DNA of 64,000 nucleotides from Serinicoccus profundi (GTDB taxonomy: Bacteria; Actinomycetota; Actinomycetes; Actinomycetales; Dermatophilaceae): NCBI RefSeq assembly GCF_008001015.1, contig NZ_CP042862.1, positions 3,038,001 to 3,102,000 of the forward strand. Direction: 5' to 3'. The stretch's first letter is position 1. Every line of letters begins with the position of its first letter. Below, piece by piece: positions 7,989-15,460 of this stretch. Position numbers and translations under genes: made by a program. The notes under the pieces are model-generated. The model worked only from the letters and a program-made list of their open reading frames with translations. It had not been told where the DNA came from and did not search any database.

Positions 7989-8843
7989 CTAACGCTCCTC
8001 GCCGACGGTCAGGAAGGGCTGAGCCAGGACACCGTTGAACTGGTCGGTCGCCGAACGGATGACGGCCCCGTTGGCCGCGAGCTTGCCCCCCAGCGACAAC
8101 GGCACGCCCTCCTCGAAGGACAAGGCGCCCAGCGGCCCCTCCTCCGTCACCCTGACGGTCGACCCGACGACGGACAGGGGAGCCAGCGACAGCTCGACGG
8201 ACTCATCCCTGCGGACGCACCGCACGCGGTACCACTCGCCCGCCTCCAGGTCGGCGGTGATCCGGGCCTCGAGGATCCCGTCGAGGCCCGCGACCCGGCA
8301 CAGGACGTTGCTGCCGTCGGAGTCGATCTTGAACTGACTCTCGCCGGAGGCCAGCCCACGTTGGATGAGGTTGTTGCCCCCGTCGACCGTCGTCCCGAAG
8401 GACACCGCGTCGAGGGCGAAGTCGACACCGAAGGTGAAGGTGTCCTCACCCACGTCCAGCACCCCGCCCGACGCGTCCTGCGTCACCCGGACGATCGCTC
8501 TCGGGGGTTCGTCGTCCAACGAGAAGGCGGGGAAGCGCAGCGCGGGTTCGCCGAAGCTGTCGCGGTCGGCCGTGATCACCCCGCCGTTCAACGCCACCGC
8601 GTCGATGTCGAGGGCCCCCGACCCGACCGGGAGGGTGTCCAGGGCTTTCCCCTCGGGGATGTCGATGTCGACGTCGAGCAGGTTGCCCCCGTCCGTGGCG
8701 GCCTCGGGCGCGGCCGACGTTGCCTGCTCCGCCTCGCGACCGGCATCCTCCTGCACTCCAGGGTCGGGCTCCGTCTCTCCCCCGCAGCCGGCGAGGAGGA
8801 GCACCCCGAGGACGCCGGCCAGCAACGGGGCAGGTGTAGGCAC
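7989..8843 (-). CDS. Putative lipoprotein, LamG-like fold, paralogue of the next gene
   Basis: 284 residues. The GTG at 8843 is chosen because AGGAGC lies 5 bases upstream and the product then starts with a lipoprotein signal ending in the lipobox LLLAGC. A low-complexity acidic spacer follows, then a domain of about 190 residues with DGGNNLIQRGLA, SQFKIDSD, ARITADLEAGEWYRVRC and KLAANGAVIRSATDQFNG. This looks like a concanavalin/laminin-G-type ligand-binding domain (inference). It shares these blocks with the neighbour at 8904-9839, so the two arose by tandem duplication. Anchored on the outside of the membrane. Confidence 0.65.
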   Translation of the reverse strand: MPTPAPLLAGVLGVLLLAGCGGETEPDPGVQEDAGREAEQATSAAPEAATDGGNLLDVDIDIPEGKALDTLPVGSGALDIDAVALNGGVITADRDSFGEPALRFPAFSLDDEPPRAIVRVTQDASGGVLDVGEDTFTFGVDFALDAVSFGTTVDGGNNLIQRGLASGESQFKIDSDGSNVLCRVAGLDGILEARITADLEAGEWYRVRCVRRDESVELSLAPLSVVGSTVRVTEEGPLGALSFEEGVPLSLGGKLAANGAVIRSATDQFNGVLAQPFLTVGEER

Positions 8844-8903
8844 GAGTCGCTCCTCTGGGCCACGGACACGGGGACGAGAGATAAATCTTTGCACGTCGGC
8901 GCT

Positions 8904-9839
8904 TCAGCGGCCCGCGTCTCGATCCGCAACGACGAGGTATGGCTCGGAGACCAGGCCGTTGAACTGGTCCGTCGTCGACCGGATGACGGCGCCGTTGGCC
9001 GCCAACTTACCCCCGATCGACAGCGGCAGACCGGCCCTGAACGAGAGCCGCCCGAGGGGACCGCTCGCGGTGGCGACCGCCGTCGGCCCGACGAGGGTGA
9101 TGGGCGTCAGCGACAGCCGGATGGCCTCGCCCCGTCGCGCGCATCGGACGCGGTACCACTCCTGCGGGCGCACCTCCTCGTGGATCCGCGCCTCGAGGAC
9201 ACCCCCGTCGCCCTCGATGCGGCACAACGGCATACCGTCGTCGATGTCGATCTTGAACTGGCTTCCGTCCGAGGCGAGCCCGCGCTGGATGAGGTTGTTG
9301 CCGCCGTCGACACCGGCTCCCTCCGAACGGTCGTCGACCGCGAAGTCGGCGCCGAAGGTGAAGTCGAGGTCGTCCACCCGCAGCGCCCCCGGATCTGCGA
9401 CCTCCTGCACCCGGACGATCGCCCTCGGGGGCTGCGGGCCGGTGGCGTAGGAGGGGAAGCGGAACGCGGCAGCCTCAGCACTGTCACGGCCGGTCGTCAC
9501 GACTCCGCCGTCCAGGGTGACGACATCGATGACGAGCCCGTCGGCGTCCGGACGCATCGAGGTGACGACGTCACCGTCGGATCCGTCGAGGGCCAGGGCC
9601 AGCAGGTTCGGTCGGCCCTCGAGACCTCGATAGGGCTCAGTGGTCGTCGCCCACGGCTCAGAACCTGGGCGTTCGGAGGCCGTGGAACCCTCCGCGGCCG
9701 AGGTGGCCGCGGAGGACTCCGGCGAGGTGGGAGCACCGGCGGGAGTGTCGTGCGCGTCAGGCCCCTGGGCGCCCACGTTGGCACACCCGGTGAGCAGGAA
9801 GAGGCCAACGAGGGTGGCTGCGCGTGCAGGCCGCGGCAT
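8904..9839 (-). CDS. Putative lipoprotein, LamG-like fold, paralogue of 7989-8843
   Basis: 311 residues from the ATG at 9839, preceded by GAGG at a proper distance. Signal peptide ends in the lipobox FLLTGC; a Ser/Thr/Glu-rich spacer of about 60 residues is followed by the same conserved domain as its neighbour (DGGNNLIQRGLAS, GSQFKIDID, QEWYRVRCARRGE, KLAANGAVIRSTTDQFNG). The spacer here is longer and carries an extra segment. The two genes lie head-to-tail with 60 bases between them and are probably co-transcribed. No enzymatic residues are recognisable. Function unknown; a carbohydrate- or wall-binding role is plausible. Confidence 0.65.
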   Translation of the reverse strand: MPRPARAATLVGLFLLTGCANVGAQGPDAHDTPAGAPTSPESSAATSAAEGSTASERPGSEPWATTTEPYRGLEGRPNLLALALDGSDGDVVTSMRPDADGLVIDVVTLDGGVVTTGRDSAEAAAFRFPSYATGPQPPRAIVRVQEVADPGALRVDDLDFTFGADFAVDDRSEGAGVDGGNNLIQRGLASDGSQFKIDIDDGMPLCRIEGDGGVLEARIHEEVRPQEWYRVRCARRGEAIRLSLTPITLVGPTAVATASGPLGRLSFRAGLPLSIGGKLAANGAVIRSTTDQFNGLVSEPYLVVADRDAGR

Positions 9840-9909
9840 GGAGCACCTCACTGTGCATCGACCGACGGGGAATCGCAGCAGTCTCACACACGAGCGCCGC
9901 GTCGTCCCT

Positions 9910-10842
9910 TCAGATGCGCACGGCGATCTTGCCTCCGGGGCTCCCCTCCTGCGAGAGGCGGTGCGCGTCGGCGATCTGGTCGAGCTCGAAGGTCGCCGCC
10001 ACCGTGACCTTCAGCTCACCCCGGTCGACCAGCTCGGCCAGGGCGTCGAGGTGGTCGCGGTCCGGGCGGACGAAGACGTAGTGCCCGCCGATCGTGGCCA
10101 TCTGCTCGGCGTCGATGACCGACGCCACCCGAGCGGTGTCCTTGACCTGCTCGGCGATGTCGGACATGGCCTCGCCACCGACGAGGTCGAGGACGGCGTC
10201 GACCTGGCCGCCGGACTGCGCCAACTGCTCGCCGATCGGCCCGGCGGTGTAATCCAGCACCTCGCTCGCGCCGAGGGAGCGCACGAGATCAGCGTTGGCC
10301 GCCGACGCGGTGCCGATGACCTCGGCGCCCAGGCTCCGGGCGATCTGCACCGCGAACTGGCCCACCCCACCCGAGGCCGCGTGCACGAGCACGCGCTCCC
10401 CCGGCTGGATCGCGAGCGCCTCGGTCAGCGCCTGGTATGCCGTCAGTCCCGCGAGCGGCACGGACGCCGCCTCCTCGAAGGACAGGCCGGCGGGCTTGCG
10501 GGCCACGGTGCGCTCGGGCGCCGGCACGAGCTCCGCAGCGGTGCCGAAGGCGACGTCGTCGCGGCGGACGTAACCCCATACCTCGTCACCGACCTCGACG
10601 CCGGTGCGGACCGCCGGGCCCACGGCCTCGACGACCCCGGCGACGTCCCAGCCCGGGATGATCGGCAGGTGGTGCGGGTAGGCGCCCTGCAGATAGCCCT
10701 CGCGGATCTTCCAGTCGACCGGGTTGACGCTGGTCGCCCGGGCTCGCACGAGCACGGTGTCCGGGCCGACGGGCGGGTCGGGACGCTCGACGACGGTGAG
10801 CACCTCGGCTCCACCGAAGGTGTCGTAGCTGGCTGCGCGCAT
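9910..10842 (-). CDS. NADP-dependent zinc-type oxidoreductase (MDR superfamily, quinone reductase-like)
   Basis: 310 residues. Medium-chain dehydrogenase/reductase with an N-terminal GroES-like domain (GPDTVLVRARATSVNPVDWKIREG, PIIPGWDVAGVVEAVG) and a Rossmann domain with VHAASGGVGQFAVQIARSLGA. Cysteine ligands for zinc are absent, which fits the zinc-free quinone oxidoreductase branch. The start at 10842 has AAGGAG six bases before it. It is divergent from the toxin-antitoxin genes. Broad-specificity reduction of quinones or enones is the family activity; no specific substrate can be read from the context. Confidence 0.8.
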   Translation of the reverse strand: MRAASYDTFGGAEVLTVVERPDPPVGPDTVLVRARATSVNPVDWKIREGYLQGAYPHHLPIIPGWDVAGVVEAVGPAVRTGVEVGDEVWGYVRRDDVAFGTAAELVPAPERTVARKPAGLSFEEAASVPLAGLTAYQALTEALAIQPGERVLVHAASGGVGQFAVQIARSLGAEVIGTASAANADLVRSLGASEVLDYTAGPIGEQLAQSGGQVDAVLDLVGGEAMSDIAEQVKDTARVASVIDAEQMATIGGHYVFVRPDRDHLDALAELVDRGELKVTVAATFELDQIADAHRLSQEGSPGGKIAVRI

Positions 10843-11003
10843 GGAACTCTCCTTGACGTTCGGGGGTGGTTCTTCGCGGCCGCGGCCGCGCCCCAAGGAC
10901 AACACCGGTGGCAGTGGGCTATTCCACACCGCTCGGCACTGGCCCTGGACCACGGACACTCTTCCGGTGCAACACCAATGACATCGGTGGCACACTTGCG
11001 ACC

Positions 11004-11267
11004 ATGCCTACGACCCGCCCGCGGCACCAGGTGACCGAGACACCTGCTGTCGCCGCTGCGCTGGATCGCGCCGCCCGGCGCTGGCCCGACGAGCCGCGGA
11101 GCAGGCTGCTGCTGCGACTCGTCCAGATGGGGAGCGAGGCGCTCGACCAGGGCATCGAGGAAGAGACCGTGCGACGGAGGGATGCCGTCGAGGCCACCCG
11201 GGGCAAGTACGTCGACGTGTTCGGCGACGGCTACCTGGCTGAGCTCCGGGAGGACTGGCCAGAATGA
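11004..11267 (+). CDS. Putative antitoxin of a VapBC-type module
   Basis: 87 residues, overlapping the PIN toxin by ATGA. It is short, charged and mostly helical, with a likely ribbon-helix-helix-type N-terminal part (HQVTETPAVAAALDRAARRW) and an acidic toxin-binding tail (DVFGDGYLAELREDWPE). I recognise it by size and position rather than by a strong motif. CACACT lies 7 bases before the ATG with no ribosome site, which is compatible with a leaderless transcript. Confidence 0.65.
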   Translation: MPTTRPRHQVTETPAVAAALDRAARRWPDEPRSRLLLRLVQMGSEALDQGIEEETVRRRDAVEATRGKYVDVFGDGYLAELREDWPE

Positions 11268-11656
11268 TCACGCTGGACGCCAGCCTGGTCATCGCCCACC
11301 TTGAGCCACGAGACCCCCACCACGACCCGGCGACGTCCTTCTTGAGGGAGTACGCGGGCCAGCCTCTGCTCATCCACCCCCTCAACCTCACCGAGGTCCT
11401 GGTCGGCGGCGTCCGATCCGGCCGAGGCCGAGAACTGATGGACGATCTAGGGGCCATCGGCATCGACGTCGCGAGCCCGGAGGACACCGACCCCCTTCGC
11501 CTCGCGACCCTCCGGGTCGAGACCGGGCTGAAGCTCCCTGACTGCTGCGCTCTCGACACGGCGCTCCGCACGGGGTCGACCTTGGCGACCCTCGATGACC
11601 GCCTGGCCGCCGCAGCGCGAGCGCGACACCTCACCGTCAGGCCGACCCTGGGCTAG
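11264..11656 (+). CDS. vapC: PIN-domain ribonuclease toxin (VapC family)
   Basis: 130 residues, the normal size of VapC. The four acidic metal ligands of a PIN domain are present: Asp5 in ITLDASLVI, Glu44 in NLTEVLV, Asp93 in LPDCCALD and Asp111 in LATLDDRL. Known role: Mg-dependent cleavage of specific RNAs when the antitoxin is degraded. The coupled start with the upstream gene supports the toxin-antitoxin call. Target RNA cannot be predicted. Confidence 0.85.
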   Translation: MITLDASLVIAHLEPRDPHHDPATSFLREYAGQPLLIHPLNLTEVLVGGVRSGRGRELMDDLGAIGIDVASPEDTDPLRLATLRVETGLKLPDCCALDTALRTGSTLATLDDRLAAAARARHLTVRPTLG

Positions 11657-11884
11657 CTACTCGCCCTCCGCCGGTGTGTGGTTCGCCGCCCTCCCGACCA
11701 TCCATCTCGACTCGGCGCCCGGTCGGCCACGGGTCCGTGACGAGGCGCCCGTAGGTCCGGACGTCGTCGAGCGGGCCTGGCGCACCATGTCAGGAGCGCT
11801 CCGGAACGCCGCAAGCACCGCAGCCGCGTCGTCCTCACGCCCGGGTCGCAGCCGGTATGACGTCGGGTCGGCAGGGTCGCCCAC
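11657..11884 (-). pseudogene. Remnant of a GNAT acetyltransferase
   Basis: The frame starting at 11884 encodes SYRLRPGREDDAAAVLAAFRSAPDMVRQ, a typical GNAT N-terminus, and then degenerates. In the +1 frame directly after this point the sequence reads PLDDVRTYGRLVTDP, which is the expected continuation, and ends soon after at the vapC end. The gene is thus both frameshifted and truncated to about 75 codons from a usual 150-180. It was probably eroded when the vapC module came to lie next to it. Confidence 0.5.
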
Positions 11885-11924
11885 GTCGCCACCCTAGACG
11901 GCTCGGGGACCGTGGGCACGGGAC

Positions 11925-11961
11925 TTTCCAGGACAGGCCCGCTGGCCCTACGCTGGTCGTG
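11925..11961 (+). promoter_or_regulatory. Putative leaderless promoter of leuE
   Basis: TTTCCA (11925-11930) and TACGCT (11949-11954) are separated by 18 bases, and the GTG start of leuE comes 6 bases after the -10 box, so the transcript would begin at the start codon. There is no ribosome-binding sequence before the GTG, consistent with leaderless translation. Confidence 0.45.
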
Positions 11962-12611
11962 TGTTCCTGGGGATCCCTGACTACGGGACGTTCTTCGTCG
12001 CCGCTCTGCTCATCGTGCTGCTGCCCGGACCGAACTCGATGTTCGTGCTCTCCGAGGCGGCCCGTCGTGGCGTGCGCCGCGGCTGGGCTGCCGCGCTCGG
12101 CGTCTTCGTCGGCGACTCGGTGCTCATGGGTCTCACCTTCCTCGGTGCGGCCTCGCTGCTGCAGGGCAACCCCGTGGTCTTCAGCCTCGTGAAGTACCTC
12201 GGCGCGGCCTACCTCGCCTGGATCGGGCTGCGACTCGTGCGTGGCGGGATCGCCGCCATCCGTCGCCCGGCCCCCGCCACCGCCGACGCCCCGGCCGCGC
12301 CCACGCGGCGCGGCACCTCCTTCACGACGGCCCTGGTCCTCAGCCTGCTCAACCCCAAGGCGATCCTCTTTTTCGTCGCCTTCTTCGTGCAGTTCCTCCG
12401 CCCGGACTCCCCCCGGCCGCTCGGCGACTTCCTCGTCCTGGCCAGCACCCTGCAGGTCCTGAGCATGATCTACCTCGGCGCGCTCATCGTCGCCGGCACC
12501 GCCCTGGCCCGCGGCTTCCAGCGGCACCGGCGCACCTCGGGCGGCCTGACGGGCCTCGTCGGCGTGGTCTTCGTCGGCTTCGGCGTCAAGCTGGCCGCCA
12601 CCTCCCTCTGA
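11961..12611 (+). CDS. leuE: LysE/RhtB-family amino acid exporter, LeuE-like
   Basis: 216 residues, six hydrophobic segments. The N-terminal VLLPGPNSMFVLSEAARRG is the family signature, followed by GVFVGDSVLM, YLGAAYLAWIGLRLV and NPKAILFFVAFFVQF. These blocks match LeuE more closely than LysE or RhtB. Known role: proton-driven efflux of leucine and related amino acids. The neighbouring Lrp-type regulator and the bkd operon deal with branched-chain amino acids too, so the three may respond to the same signal (inference). Convergent with the Lrp gene, with a strong inverted repeat between. Confidence 0.8.
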   Translation: MFLGIPDYGTFFVAALLIVLLPGPNSMFVLSEAARRGVRRGWAAALGVFVGDSVLMGLTFLGAASLLQGNPVVFSLVKYLGAAYLAWIGLRLVRGGIAAIRRPAPATADAPAAPTRRGTSFTTALVLSLLNPKAILFFVAFFVQFLRPDSPRPLGDFLVLASTLQVLSMIYLGALIVAGTALARGFQRHRRTSGGLTGLVGVVFVGFGVKLAATSL

Positions 12612-12635
12612 GTTCCGCCGGGACCGCGGTCGCCC

Positions 12636-12679
12636 TAGCACGACCTTCATCGGCAAGATCGCCGATGAAGGTCGTGCTA
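12636..12679. terminator. Perfect 19-bp inverted repeat between convergent genes
   Basis: TAGCACGACCTTCATCGGC (12636-12654), a 6-base loop AAGATC and the exact reverse complement at 12661-12679. It lies between leuE and the Lrp gene, which converge, so a bidirectional terminator is likely even though no T-run follows. The stem is much longer and less GC-rich than ordinary terminators. Confidence 0.7.
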
Positions 12680-12708
12680 ACGCGTGGTCACTCCGGCGGT
12701 GAGGGCCG

Positions 12709-13203
12709 TCAGCGCTCCCACTCATCGAAGATCAGCCAGGTCCGCGTGGCACGCACCCCGGTCACCCCCTGGATCCGGCCGAGCACGACGTCGCGCAGCT
12801 CGTGGTTGTCGCGGGCGCGCACCTCCACTAGCATGTCGAACTCCGCGCCGACCAGCGCCACCTTCTCCACCCCGGGCAACGCCTCCAGCGCGCCGAGCAC
12901 CTCCCGCCAGCTCCCCTGCTCGATCGACACCGAGACGTAGGCCGCCGTCGCCAGGCCGAGCTTGTCCGAGTCGACCTTCGCGGCATACCCCGTGATGACG
13001 CCCTCGCGGTGCAACCGCTCCAGCCGGGAGTATGCCGTCGCCCGGCTGATGTGGACCCGTTCGGCGAGCGCGCGGACCGACAGGCGGCCGTCGCGACGCA
13101 GCTCGGTGACGATCGCGCGGTCGGTGTCGTCGAGGGGTGCGGCAACCTGTCCGGCCTCGCCACCACGGACCCATCCTTCGTCGGACGAACGGTGCTCAGT
13201 CAT
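12709..13203 (-). CDS. Lrp/AsnC-family transcriptional regulator, likely BkdR
   Basis: 164 residues from the ATG at 13203. N-terminal HTH (LDDTDRAIVTELRRDGRLSVRALAERVHISRATAYSRLERL) and a C-terminal ligand-binding RAM domain (GALEALPGVEKVALVGAEFDMLVEVRARDNHELRDVVL). A stretch of about 25 extra residues precedes the HTH. It is divergent from bkdA with 109 bases between, the classic arrangement in which an Lrp protein responding to branched-chain amino acids activates the bkd operon. Assignment as BkdR is by context. Confidence 0.85.
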   Translation of the reverse strand: MTEHRSSDEGWVRGGEAGQVAAPLDDTDRAIVTELRRDGRLSVRALAERVHISRATAYSRLERLHREGVITGYAAKVDSDKLGLATAAYVSVSIEQGSWREVLGALEALPGVEKVALVGAEFDMLVEVRARDNHELRDVVLGRIQGVTGVRATRTWLIFDEWER

Positions 13204-13227
13204 CGGCCCATGATGCCATCCGTCCGG

Positions 13228-13241
13228 ATCTGCAGCCAGAT
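13228..13241. promoter_or_regulatory. Candidate Lrp-type operator in the lrp-bkdA divergent promoter
   Basis: ATCTG-CAGC-CAGAT is a short palindrome with 5-bp arms in the middle of the 109-base gap between the regulator and bkdA. Its size and place suit an Lrp-family site. Nothing else in this gap stands out. Confidence 0.35.
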
Positions 13242-13312
13242 GTCGTGCGAGTGTGCAGTCACGCGGCACGATAGCCCTCAGACGTCTACGTGAGGACCCG
13301 AGGAACTCGACG

Positions 13313-14440
13313 ATGAGTGACATCACCGAACTGCTCCCCTGCCCCGACCCGGTGCAGCTGCTCGCCGCCGACGGGAGCGCCGTCGAGCCGAGCGAGCAGG
13401 CGCGGGCCCGCGGCTATGCCATGCCGGCACCCGAGGACCTGCTCGCCGTCTGGCGCGCGATGGTCCTCGGTCGCCGCTTCGACGCCCAGGCGACCGCACT
13501 GACCAAGCAGGGTCGACTGGCGGTCTACCCCAGCTCCCGCGGGCAGGACGCCTGCCAGGTGGCCCCGATCCTCGCGCTCGAGGAGCACGACTGGCTGTTC
13601 CCGACCTACCGCGACTCGATGGCGCTGGTCACCCACGGGATCGACCCGGTGCAGGTCCTGACCCTGCTGCGCGGTGACTGGCACTGCGGCTACGACCCGC
13701 GGGCCACCCGCACCGCTCCCCAGTGCACGCCGCTGGCGACCCAGGCGGTCCACGCGGCCGGCGCCGCCCACGGCATCGCCCGCCGCGGCACCGACGCGCT
13801 CGCCCTGTGCCTCATCGGCGACGGCGCCACCAGCGAGGGCGACTTCCACGAGGGGCTCAACTTCGCCGCCGTCTTCGAGGCGCCCACGGTCTTCCTCGTG
13901 CAGAACAACAAGTACGCCATCTCCGTCCCCCTCGCCAAGCAGACCAGGGCACCGGCACTGGCCTACAAGGGCGTCGGCTACGGCGTGCGCAGCGAGCAGG
14001 TCGACGGCAACGACCCCGCCGCCGTGCTCGCGGTGATGCGCGAGGCCTACGCCCACGCCCGGTCGGGCAAGGGCCCGGTCCTCGTCGAGGCGCACACCTA
14101 CCGGATGGAGGCGCACACCAACGCCGACGACGCCACCCGCTACCGCACCGCCGACGAGGTCGACGAGTGGACCGGGCAGGACCCGATCGTCCGGCTCCAG
14201 GCATACCTCGTCGCGCAGGGACACCTCGACGACGCCCGCATCCAGGAGGTGCGCGACGAGGCCGAGGCCCTCGCCGCCGACCTGCGGACCCGCATGAACG
14301 CCGAGCCGACCGTGGAGCCGCTCGAGCTCTTCGACCACGTCTACGCCGAGCCGACGCCCCAGCTGCGCGAGCAGCGGGAGATGGTGCGTGGCGAGATCGA
14401 CAGCCACGTCACCACCGAGGAGATGGAGGAGGCCCGATGA
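13313..14440 (+). CDS. bkdA: Branched-chain 2-oxoacid dehydrogenase E1 alpha subunit
   Basis: 375 residues from the ATG at 13313 with GAGGAA upstream. Thiamine diphosphate motif GDGATSEGDFHEGLNFAAVF...NN spans about residues 169-199, and SSRGQDACQV, FPTYRDSMAL and TYRMEAHTNADDATRYR are typical of E1 alpha. With E1 beta it decarboxylates 2-oxoacids from valine, leucine and isoleucine and transfers the acyl group to E2. Branched-chain rather than pyruvate specificity is inferred from the sequence style and the divergent Lrp regulator. It overlaps the E1 beta start by ATGA. No E3 gene is present, so a shared lipoamide dehydrogenase must serve. Confidence 0.85.
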   Translation: MSDITELLPCPDPVQLLAADGSAVEPSEQARARGYAMPAPEDLLAVWRAMVLGRRFDAQATALTKQGRLAVYPSSRGQDACQVAPILALEEHDWLFPTYRDSMALVTHGIDPVQVLTLLRGDWHCGYDPRATRTAPQCTPLATQAVHAAGAAHGIARRGTDALALCLIGDGATSEGDFHEGLNFAAVFEAPTVFLVQNNKYAISVPLAKQTRAPALAYKGVGYGVRSEQVDGNDPAAVLAVMREAYAHARSGKGPVLVEAHTYRMEAHTNADDATRYRTADEVDEWTGQDPIVRLQAYLVAQGHLDDARIQEVRDEAEALAADLRTRMNAEPTVEPLELFDHVYAEPTPQLREQREMVRGEIDSHVTTEEMEEAR

Positions 14441-15460
14441 GCCAGACCCAGATCACACCTACGCCAAGGCGCTCAACACCGCGCTCCGCGACGCGCTCGC
14501 CGAGGACCCCGACGTGCTCATCCTCGGGACGTCGGCGCGCTCGGCGGTGTCTTCCGCATCACCGACGGCCTCACCAGGGACTTCGGCGAGGACCGCTGCG
14601 TCGACACCCCGCTCGCGGAGGCCGGGATCGCCGGCTTCGCGGTCGGCCTGGCCATGCAGGGCTTCCGCCCGGTCATCGAGATGCAGTTCGACGCCTTCGG
14701 CTACCCCGCCTTCGAGCAGGTCGTCTCCCACATCGCCAAGATGCGCAACCGCACCCGCGGGGCGCTCCCCATGCCGATCGTCATCCGGATCCCGTATGCC
14801 GGCGCCATCGGCGGCGTCGAGCACCACTGCGACTCCTCCGAGGGCTACTACGTCCACACCCCCGGGCTGCACGTCGTCACCCCCGCGACCCCGGCCGACG
14901 CCTACTCCCTGCTCCGTGAGTCGATCGCCTCGGACGACCCGGTGATCTTCATGGAGCCCAAGAGCCAGTACTACGCCAAGGCCGAGGTCGAGCTCCCCGC
15001 CACGACCGAGCCGATCGGCCGGGCCGCCGTGCGCCGGACGGGGTCGGACGTCACGATCATCACCTACGGCCCGCAGGTCGCCACCGCGCTCAAGGCGGCC
15101 GAGGTCGCGGCGGCCGAGGAGGACTGGGACGTCGAGGTCGTCGACCTGCGCACCCTCGTGCCCTTCGACGACGCGACCGTGGAGGCCTCGGTCCGCCGGA
15201 CCGGCCGGGCCGTCGTGCTCGCCGAGGCCCAGGGCTTCGCCGGGATGGGAGCGGAGATCGCGGCCCGGGTGCAGGAGCGCTGCTTCCACTCCCTCGCCGC
15301 GCCGGTGCTGCGCGTCACCGGGCTCGACATCCCCTACCCGCCGCCCAAGCTCGAGCACACGCACCTGCCCGGGGTCGACCGGGTCCTCGACACCATCGCC
15401 CGCCTGCAGTGGGACGACGAGCCCGACCACACGCATACCCCGCAGGAGGTCTCGGCATGA
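14437..15460 (+). CDS. bkdB: Branched-chain 2-oxoacid dehydrogenase E1 beta subunit, frame broken twice near the 5' end
   Basis: The coupled ATG at 14437 gives MSQTQI, then the frame is lost: TYAKALNTALRDALAEDPD follows in frame 3 from 14457 and DVGALGGVFRITDGLTRDF in frame 2 from 14528. From 14654 to 15460 the frame is intact and encodes the rest of a normal E1 beta (FDAFGYPAFEQVVSHIAKMRNR, GGVEHHCDSSEGYY, LAEAQGFAGMGAEIAARV). Two indels, about +2 at 14455-14457 and -4 (or -1 modulo 3) at 14526-14528, would restore a protein of about 340 residues. The intact sequence on all sides argues for assembly error or very recent damage. A product starting at the ATG 14654 would lack about 70 N-terminal residues. 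Confidence 0.75.

Noticed and set aside
6308-8038. Long open frames on the plus strand opposite the beta-propeller gene, and similar ones opposite DMGDH, recBCD and the hut genes
   Set aside because: Composition is Arg/Pro/Gly-rich with no protein-like motifs; they are shadows caused by high GC of well-supported genes on the other strand.
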